A stretch of 64,000 nt of DNA from NCBI GenBank assembly GCA_016744475.1, contig JADGEH010000003.1, positions 28,963 to 92,962 on the forward strand, given 5' to 3'. Positions 9,582-17,415 of the stretch are shown here, one piece after another. Position numbers and translations under genes: made by a program. How positions within the stretch are numbered: position 1 is the stretch's first letter; each line of letters starts with the position of its first letter. The DNA comes from Thiotrichales bacterium. Lineage in GTDB: Bacteria > Pseudomonadota > Gammaproteobacteria > Beggiatoales > Beggiatoaceae. Under the pieces are notes generated by a model. The model saw only the letters and a program-made list of their open reading frames with translations. It made no database searches and was not told the DNA's origin.

Positions 9582-10124
9582 GGGCGCGTATTCTGCTTGG
9601 TTTTACGGACTTGTTCAAATGTATCGCAGCATTCCACCACGGAACTCAGCGTGATGAGACATCACACTTCACATCAAAAATACCCCATGTACACCAATGC
9701 CCTCGCGCTTCATGCTGACAGCGCTGCGCCCCCATTCGCTTCCAAAAGGACAATATGAAATTTTTATGTCAGTCCTCAGTACAGCTTCTAAAGAAGCTTG
9801 TGCAGGGGACTATTTTCTCGCTCCCATGCGCTTTGCGAAGGTCGGGTTAGTGCCATGCCATCCTACATGAGTCACTTTGACCTGTGAGGGCACCCGACAA
9901 AAGCGGCTGAAGTGACGGTGAATCCGTTTGACAAAGCACAGACAGCGGAGGATGATGCCGCGCATGTTGATCTCTAACGCACGATTTATTGAAATGAACC
10001 TAGCCGCCGCGCACCGACTGATGAAGGTGTGGCGAGTGCTAGAGCATGTCTGCGTGCGGAGGTTAAACATCACATAGTTGTTATTTAAAAGGCCCTGATA
10101 ACCACAGGGCTAAAACCACCAAAA

Positions 10125-10155
10125 GCCGCAGATGTGCAAACATCTGCGGCTTTTT
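10125..10155 (+). terminator. Strong intrinsic terminator in the EamA leader
   Basis: A perfect ten-pair stem, GCCGCAGATG with CATCTGCGGC (10125-10134 and 10141-10150), six-base loop, followed at once by TTTTT. No rightward gene precedes it, so it most likely acts as an attenuator on transcripts that would enter the EamA gene 75 bases downstream. Confidence 0.75.
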
Positions 10156-10162
10156 GCGTTTT

Positions 10163-10215
10163 AGAAGCGGTCAACCTCCTTGTAAAGGGTTGAGGGTTGG
10201 GGGCAAACCGCTTCT
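10163..10215 (+). promoter_or_regulatory. Inverted repeat next to the EamA ribosome site
   Basis: AGAAGCGGT (10163-10171) and ACCGCTTCT (10207-10215) are perfect nine-base arms. They enclose a purine/pyrimidine-biased loop with further possible pairings (TCAACC with GGTTGA; CCTTG near TAAAGG). The right arm ends one base before the AAAGGA ribosome site at 10217. It could be an operator or an RNA element controlling translation. I could not match it to a known riboswitch class. Confidence 0.45.
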
Positions 10216-10229
10216 TAAAGGAAAAGAAA

Positions 10230-11150
10230 ATGTCTATACCGTCGGCTTATCTTGGCGTCATTATCATCTGGTCTACCACACCGTTAGCGATTAAATGGAG
10301 CGGCGAACAAGCCGGTTTTCTGTTTGGTGTGAGCGCTCGTATGGCGATTGGTACCGTGATTTGCCTATTGATATTGGCCGTGATGCGCCGACCTTTGCCT
10401 TGGCATAAGGCCGCTTGGCGAGCCTATGCCAGTGTCGCCATCGGTATTTTTGGTGCCATGAGTTGTGTGTACTGGGGCGCACAATTTATTCCTTCGGGGC
10501 TGGTGTCCGTGATTTTTGGCTTAGCCCCTCTCATCACCGCCTTGATGGCGGCGCTGTGGTTGGGCGAAAAAACCTTAACTCCGGCTAAGTGGCTCGGCAT
10601 GGCTTTGAGCTTGGGCGGCTTGACCTGCATTTTTGCGCAACAAATGCAGTTCAGCGATCAGGCGTGGAAGGGCTTGTTAGGCGTATTGCTGTCGGTGACT
10701 TTGCACAGCTTTAGCGCCATTTTGGTTAAACGTAGCCAGACTCAATTATCGGTTTTGCAGTTGACCAGCGGCGGCTTATTGGTGTCTTTGCCGTTGTTTA
10801 TGCTGAGTGGCTGGTTTGGCGGCGCTGATTGGCCAATTACACTGTCATTGCGCTCGATCTTATCCATTGTTTATTTAGGACTTTTTGGCTCTGTGATCGG
10901 GTTTATGCTGTATTTTTATTTATTGCGGCATATCGCGGTGTCTACGGTCGCCTTAGCCACTTTGATCACACCGATGTGTGCGCTGTTGATGGGGCAAATG
11001 TTGAATGGTGAGCACATCACTCTGCAAATGGCGGTAGGCAGCGCACTCGTGTTGTGTGGTTTGGCTTTGCATCAATGGGGGGCGGCGTTGGAAGCGTCTT
11101 GCCGAACTTGGATGCTTCAGACTAAATGGAGGCGGGAAAAACTGGGATAA
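10230..11150 (+). CDS. EamA/DMT-family transporter
   Basis: A 306-residue drug/metabolite-transporter-superfamily permease with about ten hydrophobic helices in two EamA repeats. The first half includes AYLGVIIIWSTTPLAIKW, and the second, from about residue 155, includes GVLLSVTLHSFSAILVKR and YLGLFGSVIGFMLYFYLLRHI. An in-frame TTG at 10197 exists, but the ATG at 10230 has AAAGGA seven bases upstream, so I use it. EamA proteins export or import small metabolites such as amino acids and nucleosides; the substrate cannot be told here. The gene is single, preceded by the terminator/inverted-repeat leader and followed by a bidirectional terminator, so it seems individually regulated. Confidence 0.88.
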   Translation: MSIPSAYLGVIIIWSTTPLAIKWSGEQAGFLFGVSARMAIGTVICLLILAVMRRPLPWHKAAWRAYASVAIGIFGAMSCVYWGAQFIPSGLVSVIFGLAPLITALMAALWLGEKTLTPAKWLGMALSLGGLTCIFAQQMQFSDQAWKGLLGVLLSVTLHSFSAILVKRSQTQLSVLQLTSGGLLVSLPLFMLSGWFGGADWPITLSLRSILSIVYLGLFGSVIGFMLYFYLLRHIAVSTVALATLITPMCALLMGQMLNGEHITLQMAVGSALVLCGLALHQWGAALEASCRTWMLQTKWRREKLG

Positions 11151-11183
11151 GCAGCGGTGAGGCTGGTTCTGATATTACAAGGG

Positions 11184-11218
11184 TTTTTCCTGCTGGAGCG
11201 GTTTTCAAGCAGGAAAAA
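11184..11218. terminator. Bidirectional intrinsic terminator
   Basis: TTTTTCCTGCT (11184-11194) pairs perfectly with AGCAGGAAAAA (11208-11218), giving an A/T tract on each side of an eleven-pair stem. It lies between the convergent EamA (+) and EF-hand sensor (-) genes and should serve both. Confidence 0.8.
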
Positions 11219-11237
11219 ATCTTTGCGCTGTCAATTA

Positions 11238-11894
11238 TTAATTATCCACCGCACGATAGGTCCATTCTTGCGGCGTGAGTTGTCCATCTTCATCTTTATC
11301 TAATTGCAGAAAACGCTGCTCGGCTTTGGCTTGCTGCGAGTCTGGATGAAATTGTATAAACTCTGTGCGACTCAGCATCCCATCGCCGTCTTTATCCGCT
11401 TGCTGCAAATGCCGTCCGCGTCGGGGTTTGCGTGAACCCAAAATGTTTGGAGCACGCGCCAGCTTTTGACGTTCTTGCACACTAAGGTGGCTAATCGCCT
11501 CTAACAGCGCTTCATGCATACGGCCTTGAATTTTATGTTGAGCTTGTCGGGAAGCCGCTAAACGCTGAGACAATACCTGCACATCGAGCTTTTCTGTGCT
11601 GAGTTCTTGGCGAATCGCTTGTTGCAAATGATGAAATTGTTTCAAGTCAGGTTTTATGCCTTGAATTTGTTGTGCAAACACCGGTTGAACACGTTTTTGA
11701 CTATCAGGCAAGGCTTGTTGTAACCAGTGCAGACTTTGCAACGGCTGTCTCGGCAAGCTATTGCTGCTGACTTGTGCCAAAGCATCCGGCTCGCCACGCC
11801 AGTAAAAACCAATAAGCCAACCGCCTAAAAAGAGATTGAGCACCACTGAACCTAGCAGTAATCCAGTCAGCCAGTTAGAAGAGGGACGCATCAT
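11238..11894 (-). CDS. Periplasmic sensor with EF-hands (Spy/CnrX-like)
   Basis: A 218-residue protein with one N-terminal membrane anchor (LLLGSVVLNLFLGGWLIGFYW). An alpha-helical region rich in Q and H (about 45-140) includes a heavy-metal-sensor-like pattern (QAIRQELSTEKLDVQVLSQRL ... HEALLEAISHLS). Two EF-hand loops sit at the C-terminus: DKDGDGMLSRTEF near 167-179 and DKDEDGQLTPQEW near 198-210, both with canonical acidic ligands. Its ATG overlaps the stop of the anti-sigma gene (ATGA), indicating translational coupling. In CnrYXH-type systems a periplasmic sensor of this size feeds an anti-sigma factor; the calcium-type EF-hands here are an unusual addition. The stimulus may be a divalent cation. 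This is inference. Confidence 0.75.
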   Translation of the reverse strand: MMRPSSNWLTGLLLGSVVLNLFLGGWLIGFYWRGEPDALAQVSSNSLPRQPLQSLHWLQQALPDSQKRVQPVFAQQIQGIKPDLKQFHHLQQAIRQELSTEKLDVQVLSQRLAASRQAQHKIQGRMHEALLEAISHLSVQERQKLARAPNILGSRKPRRGRHLQQADKDGDGMLSRTEFIQFHPDSQQAKAEQRFLQLDKDEDGQLTPQEWTYRAVDN

Positions 11895-12376
11895 AAGGCT
11901 TCGTCTCCCCAGTCAAAGACATCCCCATCATCCATTTTCGCCTCCAATAAATATTGCCATTCCGCTTCAGCCAAGGCCGCGAATTGTTGTTGCTCCATGC
12001 GCTCGAATGCCTGATGCGCACTATGCATACCCAGCCACACACCCAACAACAAAGGTAATCCCAGCATCAGCGCCGGACGCAAAATATGTTGCGCAGCACT
12101 GTTTCCCAGCAGCCAATATTGCAAGCGCTCCCACATAGCAAACGCCTGTGGCTGTTCAGCACTCAAAGCAATAATACGTTGTGCCAATCCAAGCGGTTCT
12201 ACCACTTCTGGCAAAGCATCTAGCTGATGATCCAAGGCTTGAGCTTGCGCATGTAGCACCTGAGCCTCTGAGGAATGCGCCAAGTATTGCTCAGCGGTAT
12301 CACGCTCAGCCGCAGGCCAACGTTGTGGGTCTGCGCCATAAGCGTTGAAAATATCTTGCAAACGATGCGTATTCAT
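11891..12376 (-). CDS. Membrane anti-sigma factor
   Basis: A 161-residue single-pass protein in the middle of an ECF operon. The N-terminal cytoplasmic part (about 1-90) has the short helical anti-sigma look (QDIFNAYGADPQRWPAAERDTAEQYLAHS). One transmembrane helix follows (ILRPALMLGLPLLLGVWLGMH, about 97-117) and then a short acidic periplasmic tail. I do not see a zinc-binding HxxxCxxC motif. The first codon could be the GTG at 12379, but the ATG at 12376 sits seven bases after AAGGA. It lies 43 bp downstream of the sigma gene and overlaps the sensor gene by the ATGA junction. The assignment rests on position and topology more than on sequence family. Confidence 0.72.
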   Translation of the reverse strand: MNTHRLQDIFNAYGADPQRWPAAERDTAEQYLAHSSEAQVLHAQAQALDHQLDALPEVVEPLGLAQRIIALSAEQPQAFAMWERLQYWLLGNSAAQHILRPALMLGLPLLLGVWLGMHSAHQAFERMEQQQFAALAEAEWQYLLEAKMDDGDVFDWGDEAL

Positions 12377-12419
12377 CACGCGATCCTTTTCATGGCTTGA
12401 CGTTGTGTGCGTCGGTGTG

Positions 12420-12953
12420 TCATGGGGTTAAAACCTGACGTAAGGCGCGGCGGGCGCGAGCTAAAAGCGACTCCACCGCTGAACTGCTGATGTCTAATAC
12501 CTGAGCCGCTTCTTGTGCGCTCAAACCCTGGTAATAACACAACAATAAAGTGCTGCGCTGGCGTTCGGGTAAATGTTGCAGCGCAACGCTGACATGCTGC
12601 GAAATTTCAAGTGCTTGTAAACGGCTGTGCGCGGCTGGCTCCGCCACATCCGGCGCGTCATCCAATGACTGAGTATCCAAGCTTTTGCGCCGATATAAAT
12701 CAATGCACAGATGATGCGTAATGCTGTACAACCAAGTAGACACTTTCGCTTTATCCGCTTGCCAGCGCTCCGCATTTCGCCACGCTTTAAGCAGCACCTC
12801 TTGCACCACATCCTCAGCCTCATTGGCATTGCCCAAAAAGCGGCTGGCATAATGCTGCAACGGTGTCACATAGCGCTTCACCAATTGTTGAAACGCGGGA
12901 TGATCACCTTGCTGGATTTGTTGCATCAATTGTTCATCGGTCAGCGAGGTCAC
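12420..12953 (-). CDS. ECF RNA polymerase sigma factor
   Basis: A 177-residue group 4 sigma factor with the two-domain structure. Region 2 spans about 20-90 (VTPLQHYASRFLGNANEAEDVVQEVLLKAWRN, then KVSTWLYSITHHLCIDLYRR). Region 4 spans about 120-175 (LPERQRSTLLLCYYQGLSAQEAAQVLDISSSAVESLLARARRALRQ). The start is a GTG with AGGA upstream. It heads the operon sigma, anti-sigma, EF-hand sensor, and should redirect RNA polymerase to stress genes when the sensor releases the anti-sigma. Autoregulation is common in this class; I did not identify a cognate promoter with confidence. Confidence 0.92.
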   Translation of the reverse strand: MTSLTDEQLMQQIQQGDHPAFQQLVKRYVTPLQHYASRFLGNANEAEDVVQEVLLKAWRNAERWQADKAKVSTWLYSITHHLCIDLYRRKSLDTQSLDDAPDVAEPAAHSRLQALEISQHVSVALQHLPERQRSTLLLCYYQGLSAQEAAQVLDISSSAVESLLARARRALRQVLTP

Positions 12954-13221
12954 ACGGGACGTTCCTGTGGGTTAAGAGTTTTGACAGTTAAAGACATAAT
13001 GCGAGTTGACCAGCCTGTTGCCTCGCCTCATCCATTAATACGCAGTGCTTGAATAAATCAGGTGGTCTGGCATTATTTTTTCTAAGAAGCTGTTCTCAGT
13101 TGGGTAAGGATTTAGTGCGTAGCAAGGACTAGCCTTTAACATGAGATTTATTGACGCACTTCACACTGTGTGCGTAAGGTGAGTGAATAGACTCGAAACT
13201 ACTTTGTATAAGGAACATACA

Positions 13222-13971
13222 ATGTCTTTAAAGCAAAATCTGATCAGTATTGGGCTTGTTTTAGGTGTCAGTCATAGTGCTATCGCAGAGGAAGTGCATA
13301 TTGCCGTGGCAGCCAACTTTACGGCGGCGATGAAAAAAATCAGCGCTGATTTTGAACAGGCCAGCGGACATAAACCCCTGGTGAGCTATGGTTCAACGGG
13401 GAAGTTGTACACGCAAATTGTGCATAACGCGCCATTTGAGGTATTTCTGTCTGCTGATCAAAAGCGTCCGCAATTACTGCATGAGCAGAATAAAGGTGAA
13501 AAACCAATGACTTATGCGATGGGTAAATTGGTGTTATGGAGTCGCAAGGCGGATGTTGTGGTCGATGAGTCAGTATTAAAAGCAGGCGATTTCAAACGCT
13601 TGGCCTTGGCTAATCCAAAAATAGCACCTTATGGTGCGGCAGCGCTAGAAGTCATGACGCATTTGCAAATCGCAGAAGACTTGCGTCGTCAATGGATTTT
13701 AGGCGATAGCATTGCGCAGACCTACCAGTTTGTGGCAACGGGCAATGCGGCATTCGGTTTTGTGGCTTTAGCACAGATTGCCTTGGATGATTCGGGTTCA
13801 CGCTGGATGATTCCACAGGCTTATTACACACCGATTCGTCAGGATGCAATGTTGCTTAAACGCGGTGCAGATAACCCGGCTGCCGTGGCCTTTTTGGCGT
13901 ATTTACACAGTGATGCGGCACGCCAAGTGATCACGAGATGGGGTTATATGGTGGAAGAGAAAGAGGGATAG
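13222..13971 (+). CDS. modA: Molybdate ABC transporter substrate-binding protein
   Basis: A 249-residue periplasmic binding protein with a signal peptide (MSLKQNLISIGLVLGVSHSAIA). It then shows typical ModA blocks: VAVAANFTAAMKKISADFEQASGHK-like start of lobe 1, SYGSTGKLYTQI, PFEVFLSADQKRP, a central ANPKIAPYGAAALEVM and VATGNAAFGFVALAQI. An in-frame GTG start at 13183 is open, but the ATG at 13222 has AAGGAA upstream and starts the signal peptide. No modB or modC gene follows, so the permease must be elsewhere or the protein serves another oxyanion such as tungstate. The upstream 268 bases hold no gene and I saw no molybdenum-cofactor riboswitch. Confidence 0.85.
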   Translation: MSLKQNLISIGLVLGVSHSAIAEEVHIAVAANFTAAMKKISADFEQASGHKPLVSYGSTGKLYTQIVHNAPFEVFLSADQKRPQLLHEQNKGEKPMTYAMGKLVLWSRKADVVVDESVLKAGDFKRLALANPKIAPYGAAALEVMTHLQIAEDLRRQWILGDSIAQTYQFVATGNAAFGFVALAQIALDDSGSRWMIPQAYYTPIRQDAMLLKRGADNPAAVAFLAYLHSDAARQVITRWGYMVEEKEG

Positions 13972-14009
13972 ACATGAGTCTATAGAGGAAATAAATCAGT
14001 TATACGATA

Positions 14010-14040
14010 GACCCGGCAGGTTTCAAAAACCTGCCAGGTC
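14010..14040. repeat. REP-like palindrome
   Basis: GACC-CGGCAGGTTT / AACCTGCC-AGGTC is an imperfect hairpin, with one extra base on the left side, centred on AGGTT...AACCT. Similar AGGTT-AACCT palindromes occur at 62422-62442, 62491-62515 and 63423-63443. It may also end the modA transcript, but it lacks a T tract. Confidence 0.6.
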
Positions 14041-14130
14041 TTAACCACGATACTCCAGTACAACTGAACTGAAATATTATCCCTATAGTACAAACCGCAA
14101 TGCGGTCAAGACAGCACTCTAGGTAGCCCT

Positions 14131-15243
14131 ATGCAACGCAGACATTTTCTTAAACACCTCAGCGTCTTAGGCGCTATGTCTAGTTTTTCTCTTTCTCACG
14201 CTAAACCGCCGTCACCTCACCACATTATTGCTGCCAGCGATGACGCAAAGGCTCAGCATGGTATCACTTGGGGTTCTGCTGACACACCGCAGCACGTTAC
14301 GCTTCCTTGGCGTGGTCATGGTTTGGCGATGCATCCGTTAAAACCTGGGCGGGTATTATTATTTGCCCGCCGTCCTGGCACTGAATGCTACGAAGTAGAC
14401 TTAGCCTCTCAGCGCATTAGCCACACTTATTCCGCCCAGGCTGAGCACAATTTTTGTGGTCACGGTTGCTTTTCTCAGGACGGTCGGCGCTTATTCACCA
14501 CTGAAATGGATAACACCACGGGTACGGGTAAAATAGGCGTGCGTGATAGCCTGACTTATCGTTTATTAAACAGCTACGATAGTGGCGGCATTGATCCTCA
14601 TGAAATCCATTGTCTCAGCGACGGCAAGACTCTAGTCGTTGCCAATGGTGGCATACTGACGCATCCCAGCAGCGGGCGTAAAAAGCTAAATTTAGACACT
14701 ATGCAGTCTAACCTGGTATTTTTGTATGCTGATAATGGCGAGATTCAGCGGCGTTTGACCACACCTTGGCAACAGGCCAGCATTCGCCATTTTACGGTGA
14801 GTAAACAGGATCAAATAGCCATCGCCATGCAATATCAGCGGGCTGCGGTGACGCATCAAGATTTAATACCGCTGGCAGGCTTTTTAACGCCGCAACAGAA
14901 AGACATCCAATTTGCCCATCAGCCCGATACGTTAATCGCACAAATGAATGATTATGCGGGTAGCGTAGTGTTGCATGAAGCATTAAATTTAGCCGCTTTT
15001 TCGAGTCCACGCGGTAATATTGTTGCTTTTTGGCACACCGACGGGCGTTATGCAGGGCATCATCGGATGCAGGATGTGTGTGGATTGGGCATTAGCCCCG
15101 ATCAAGCCCATTTTATTTTGAGCAATTCTCAAGGCGAGCTGCGTTATATACGCACAGCGGATTTACAAGAAGATCGCAGCCTACGCCAGCATTTTCAGAA
15201 CACGCGCTGGGATAATCATATGTTGACCGACGCAAAAGCTTAA
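14131..15243 (+). CDS. DUF1513 beta-propeller protein with Tat signal
   Basis: A 370-residue protein beginning MQRRHFLKHLSVLGAMSSFSLSHA, a twin-arginine-type signal (RRxFLK), so it is probably exported folded. The remainder fits DUF1513 periplasmic proteins: LPWRGHGLAMHPLKPGRVLLFARRPG, HNFCGHGCFSQDGRRLFTTEMD, GIDPHEIHCLSDGKTLVVANGGI and a late GLGISPDQAHFILSNSQGEL, the spaced blocks of a seven-bladed propeller. This family is usually linked to imelysin/EfeO-type iron-uptake loci, but no such neighbours are present here. The next gene begins nine bases downstream, which may reflect cotranscription with sucrose genes by chance of position. Function unknown. Confidence 0.8.
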   Translation: MQRRHFLKHLSVLGAMSSFSLSHAKPPSPHHIIAASDDAKAQHGITWGSADTPQHVTLPWRGHGLAMHPLKPGRVLLFARRPGTECYEVDLASQRISHTYSAQAEHNFCGHGCFSQDGRRLFTTEMDNTTGTGKIGVRDSLTYRLLNSYDSGGIDPHEIHCLSDGKTLVVANGGILTHPSSGRKKLNLDTMQSNLVFLYADNGEIQRRLTTPWQQASIRHFTVSKQDQIAIAMQYQRAAVTHQDLIPLAGFLTPQQKDIQFAHQPDTLIAQMNDYAGSVVLHEALNLAAFSSPRGNIVAFWHTDGRYAGHHRMQDVCGLGISPDQAHFILSNSQGELRYIRTADLQEDRSLRQHFQNTRWDNHMLTDAKA

Positions 15244-15252
15244 AAGGCTTCA

Positions 15253-17415
15253 TTGACACTTATGAATAATACCTCTGATATTTACATTCTCCTGATGAGT
15301 ATTCACGGCTTAATTCGTGGGCAAAACCTAGAATTAGGCCGCAACGCCGATACGGGCGGACAAACTAAATACGTGGTGGAATTGGCGCGAGCACTGGGGC
15401 AACAACCCGAAGTAGCGCGAGTGGATTTGCTCACGCGGCGCATTGAAGACCCGGCGTATGACGCGGATTATGCGCAACCATTTGAGCCGCTAGACGCGGA
15501 TGGCAAAGTACGGATTGTGCGCATTGACTGTGGCGGTACGGAGTACATCGCTAAAGAGCAGCTTTGGGATAATTTAGATTCTTTTGCAGATAACGCCTTG
15601 GCCTATTTGAAAGAGCAGCCGCTATTACCACATTTGCTGCATAGCCATTATGCTGATGCGGGTTATGTGGGAGCTTTGTTATCGCATCAACTGAGTATTC
15701 CTTTGCTGCACACCGGGCATTCCCTGGGGCGTAGTAAACGTAAGCGTTTGCTTGCCAGCGGGGTGAAAATTGACGCGATTGAAACGCGCTATAACATGTC
15801 GCGTCGCATCGAAGCAGAGGAAGGCATTCTAGGGGCGGCGGAGCGTGTCATCACCAGCACGCATCAAGAAATTGAAGAACAATACGGTTTATATGATTAT
15901 TATCAGCCTGAACAAATGCGGGTCATCCCGCCTGGTGTGGATTTACAGAAATTTTTCCCACCCACAGGCGAAGAATTCAACAGTCGCGTTGCGCAAGATA
16001 TTCGTCGCTTTTATCAGCATCCCGACAAGCCTTTGATTTTAGCTTTGTCGCGTCCTGATCCACGTAAAAACATCATTAAGCTCGTAGAAGCTTTTGGTGA
16101 ATCAAAGGCTTTGCAAGAAGCGGCGAATTTGCTGATTGTGGCGGGCAATCGTGACAATATTCACGATATGGATGACACTTCAGAAGAGGTTTTGACGGAT
16201 TTGCTGATGAGCATTGATCTTTATGATTTATATGGCAAAGTCGCGTATCCCAAACATCACAGCGCAGATGAAGTTTCGGGCATTTATCGACTAGCCGCAT
16301 TGTCCGGCGGTGTGTTTATCAATCCTGCCCTGACCGAGCCATTTGGTTTGACTTTGTTAGAAGCGGCAGCCAGCGGTTTGCCAATTGTGGCGACAGAAGA
16401 TGGCGGGCCGATGGATATTATTCATAATTGCAAAAATGGCTATTTAATTGATCCTTTAGACAAGACCGACATTGCCGACAAATTGCTTCAGGTGTTACAA
16501 GCTAAAGACCGCCAAACGCTGATAGGTAACGGCACTCAAGGCGTAAAACAGCATTATTCCTGGCAGTCTCATGCACACGCTTATGTGCAATTAACTCAAC
16601 GAGTCATCTCTCGCACCGAGCCGCTGAATCGTTTGTCCTTTCAACGTCGTCACCGCCTCTACCGCGACCGTTCGGTGTTTACCGATTTAGATCAAAGCCT
16701 ACTCGGCGACGAACAAGCCTTAGCGCAATTTATCCGCACCATTAAAGCCCATGAAAAATGTGGCAGTTTTGGTATTGCTACGGGGCGACGTTTGGATTCT
16801 GTGTTAAGCATGTTGAAAAAACACAAAATTCCCGTGCCCGACGTGTTGATCAGTAGCCTCGGTACAGAGATTTATTATTCTAAAAATCTCACCAAAGACA
16901 CCGCATGGAGCGATCACATTGATCATTCCTGGCGACCTGGACGAGTGAAAAAAGTCTTGCGCGATTTGCCGGGTTTGAGTTTGCAACCTAAAAAAGAACA
17001 AAGTCTCTTTAAAATCAGCTATTTCTACAATCCCGAAGAAGCCCCTAGCATTGAAGAGATTAAGCAATGGTTAATGCAAAATGAACAGGTGGTGAATGTT
17101 GTCTTTTCTTTTGGACAATATCTGGACATTATCCCGATTCGAGCGTCCAAAGGCTTAGCATTGCGCTGGTACGCTGAACAATGGGACATCGCTTTGGATC
17201 ATATTTTGGTAGCAGGCGGCTCAGGTGCCGATGAAGACATGCTGCGCGGCAATACCTTGGGCGTGGTGGTAGAAAATCGCCATCATGAAGAACTGTCTGA
17301 ATTAGAAGACTTACACGGGGTGTATTATGCCTCCAAACCTTATGCCGCCGGTATCCTAGAAGCCATTGAACATTATGATTTTTTCAGCACCTGCACCGTG
17401 CCTAAACCAACATGA
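15253..17415 (+). CDS. Sucrose-phosphate synthase (GT4 plus C-terminal HAD domain)
   Basis: A 720-residue enzyme that makes sucrose-6-phosphate from UDP- or ADP-glucose and fructose-6-phosphate. The N-terminal GT4 domain (about 1-460) shows SIHGLIRGQNLELGRNADTGGQTKYVVELARAL, HSHYADAGYVG, HTGHSLGRSKRKRL, LSRPDPRKN and the donor-site motif PALTEPFGLTLLEAAASGLP. A C-terminal sucrose-phosphatase-like HAD domain starts near residue 476 with FTDLDQSLLGD. A complete separate phosphatase follows, with four bases of overlap. The start is either TTG 15253 (AAAGG at ideal spacing) or ATG 15262; the difference is three residues. The gene belongs to the sucrose cluster with the phosphatase and amylosucrase. 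Confidence 0.93.
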   Translation: MTLMNNTSDIYILLMSIHGLIRGQNLELGRNADTGGQTKYVVELARALGQQPEVARVDLLTRRIEDPAYDADYAQPFEPLDADGKVRIVRIDCGGTEYIAKEQLWDNLDSFADNALAYLKEQPLLPHLLHSHYADAGYVGALLSHQLSIPLLHTGHSLGRSKRKRLLASGVKIDAIETRYNMSRRIEAEEGILGAAERVITSTHQEIEEQYGLYDYYQPEQMRVIPPGVDLQKFFPPTGEEFNSRVAQDIRRFYQHPDKPLILALSRPDPRKNIIKLVEAFGESKALQEAANLLIVAGNRDNIHDMDDTSEEVLTDLLMSIDLYDLYGKVAYPKHHSADEVSGIYRLAALSGGVFINPALTEPFGLTLLEAAASGLPIVATEDGGPMDIIHNCKNGYLIDPLDKTDIADKLLQVLQAKDRQTLIGNGTQGVKQHYSWQSHAHAYVQLTQRVISRTEPLNRLSFQRRHRLYRDRSVFTDLDQSLLGDEQALAQFIRTIKAHEKCGSFGIATGRRLDSVLSMLKKHKIPVPDVLISSLGTEIYYSKNLTKDTAWSDHIDHSWRPGRVKKVLRDLPGLSLQPKKEQSLFKISYFYNPEEAPSIEEIKQWLMQNEQVVNVVFSFGQYLDIIPIRASKGLALRWYAEQWDIALDHILVAGGSGADEDMLRGNTLGVVVENRHHEELSELEDLHGVYYASKPYAAGILEAIEHYDFFSTCTVPKPT

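Larger units (their letters stand above)
9582..10229. other. Long spacer: divergent promoter region and leader of the EamA gene
   Basis: About 650 bases without a recognisable protein. The left part must hold the promoter of the DUF1538 operon. A short rightward frame at 9755-9850 (31 codons, AAAAGGA five bases before its ATG) is possible but has no recognised product. The right part holds two hairpins in series (GCCCTG/CAGGGC near 10092-10110 and the strong terminator at 10125-10155) and then an inverted repeat at 10163-10215 abutting the ribosome site of the EamA gene. Text near 9830 (CTCCCATGCGCTTTGCG) resembles motifs near 35090 and 61904, pointing to a dispersed palindromic repeat. Confidence 0.5.

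Noticed and set aside
9810..10073. 87-residue leftward frame in the long spacer
   Set aside because: Unusual composition (many Cys, Arg, His), no ribosome site of note, and the region contains dispersed-repeat text; not supported as a gene.
12521..12850. 109-residue leftward frame inside the sigma-factor gene
   Set aside because: Same strand, different frame from a clear ECF sigma factor; no family features.
12954..13221. Molybdenum-cofactor riboswitch before modA
   Set aside because: I could not find the conserved stems of that riboswitch class; only a plain leader with a Shine-Dalgarno sequence is visible.
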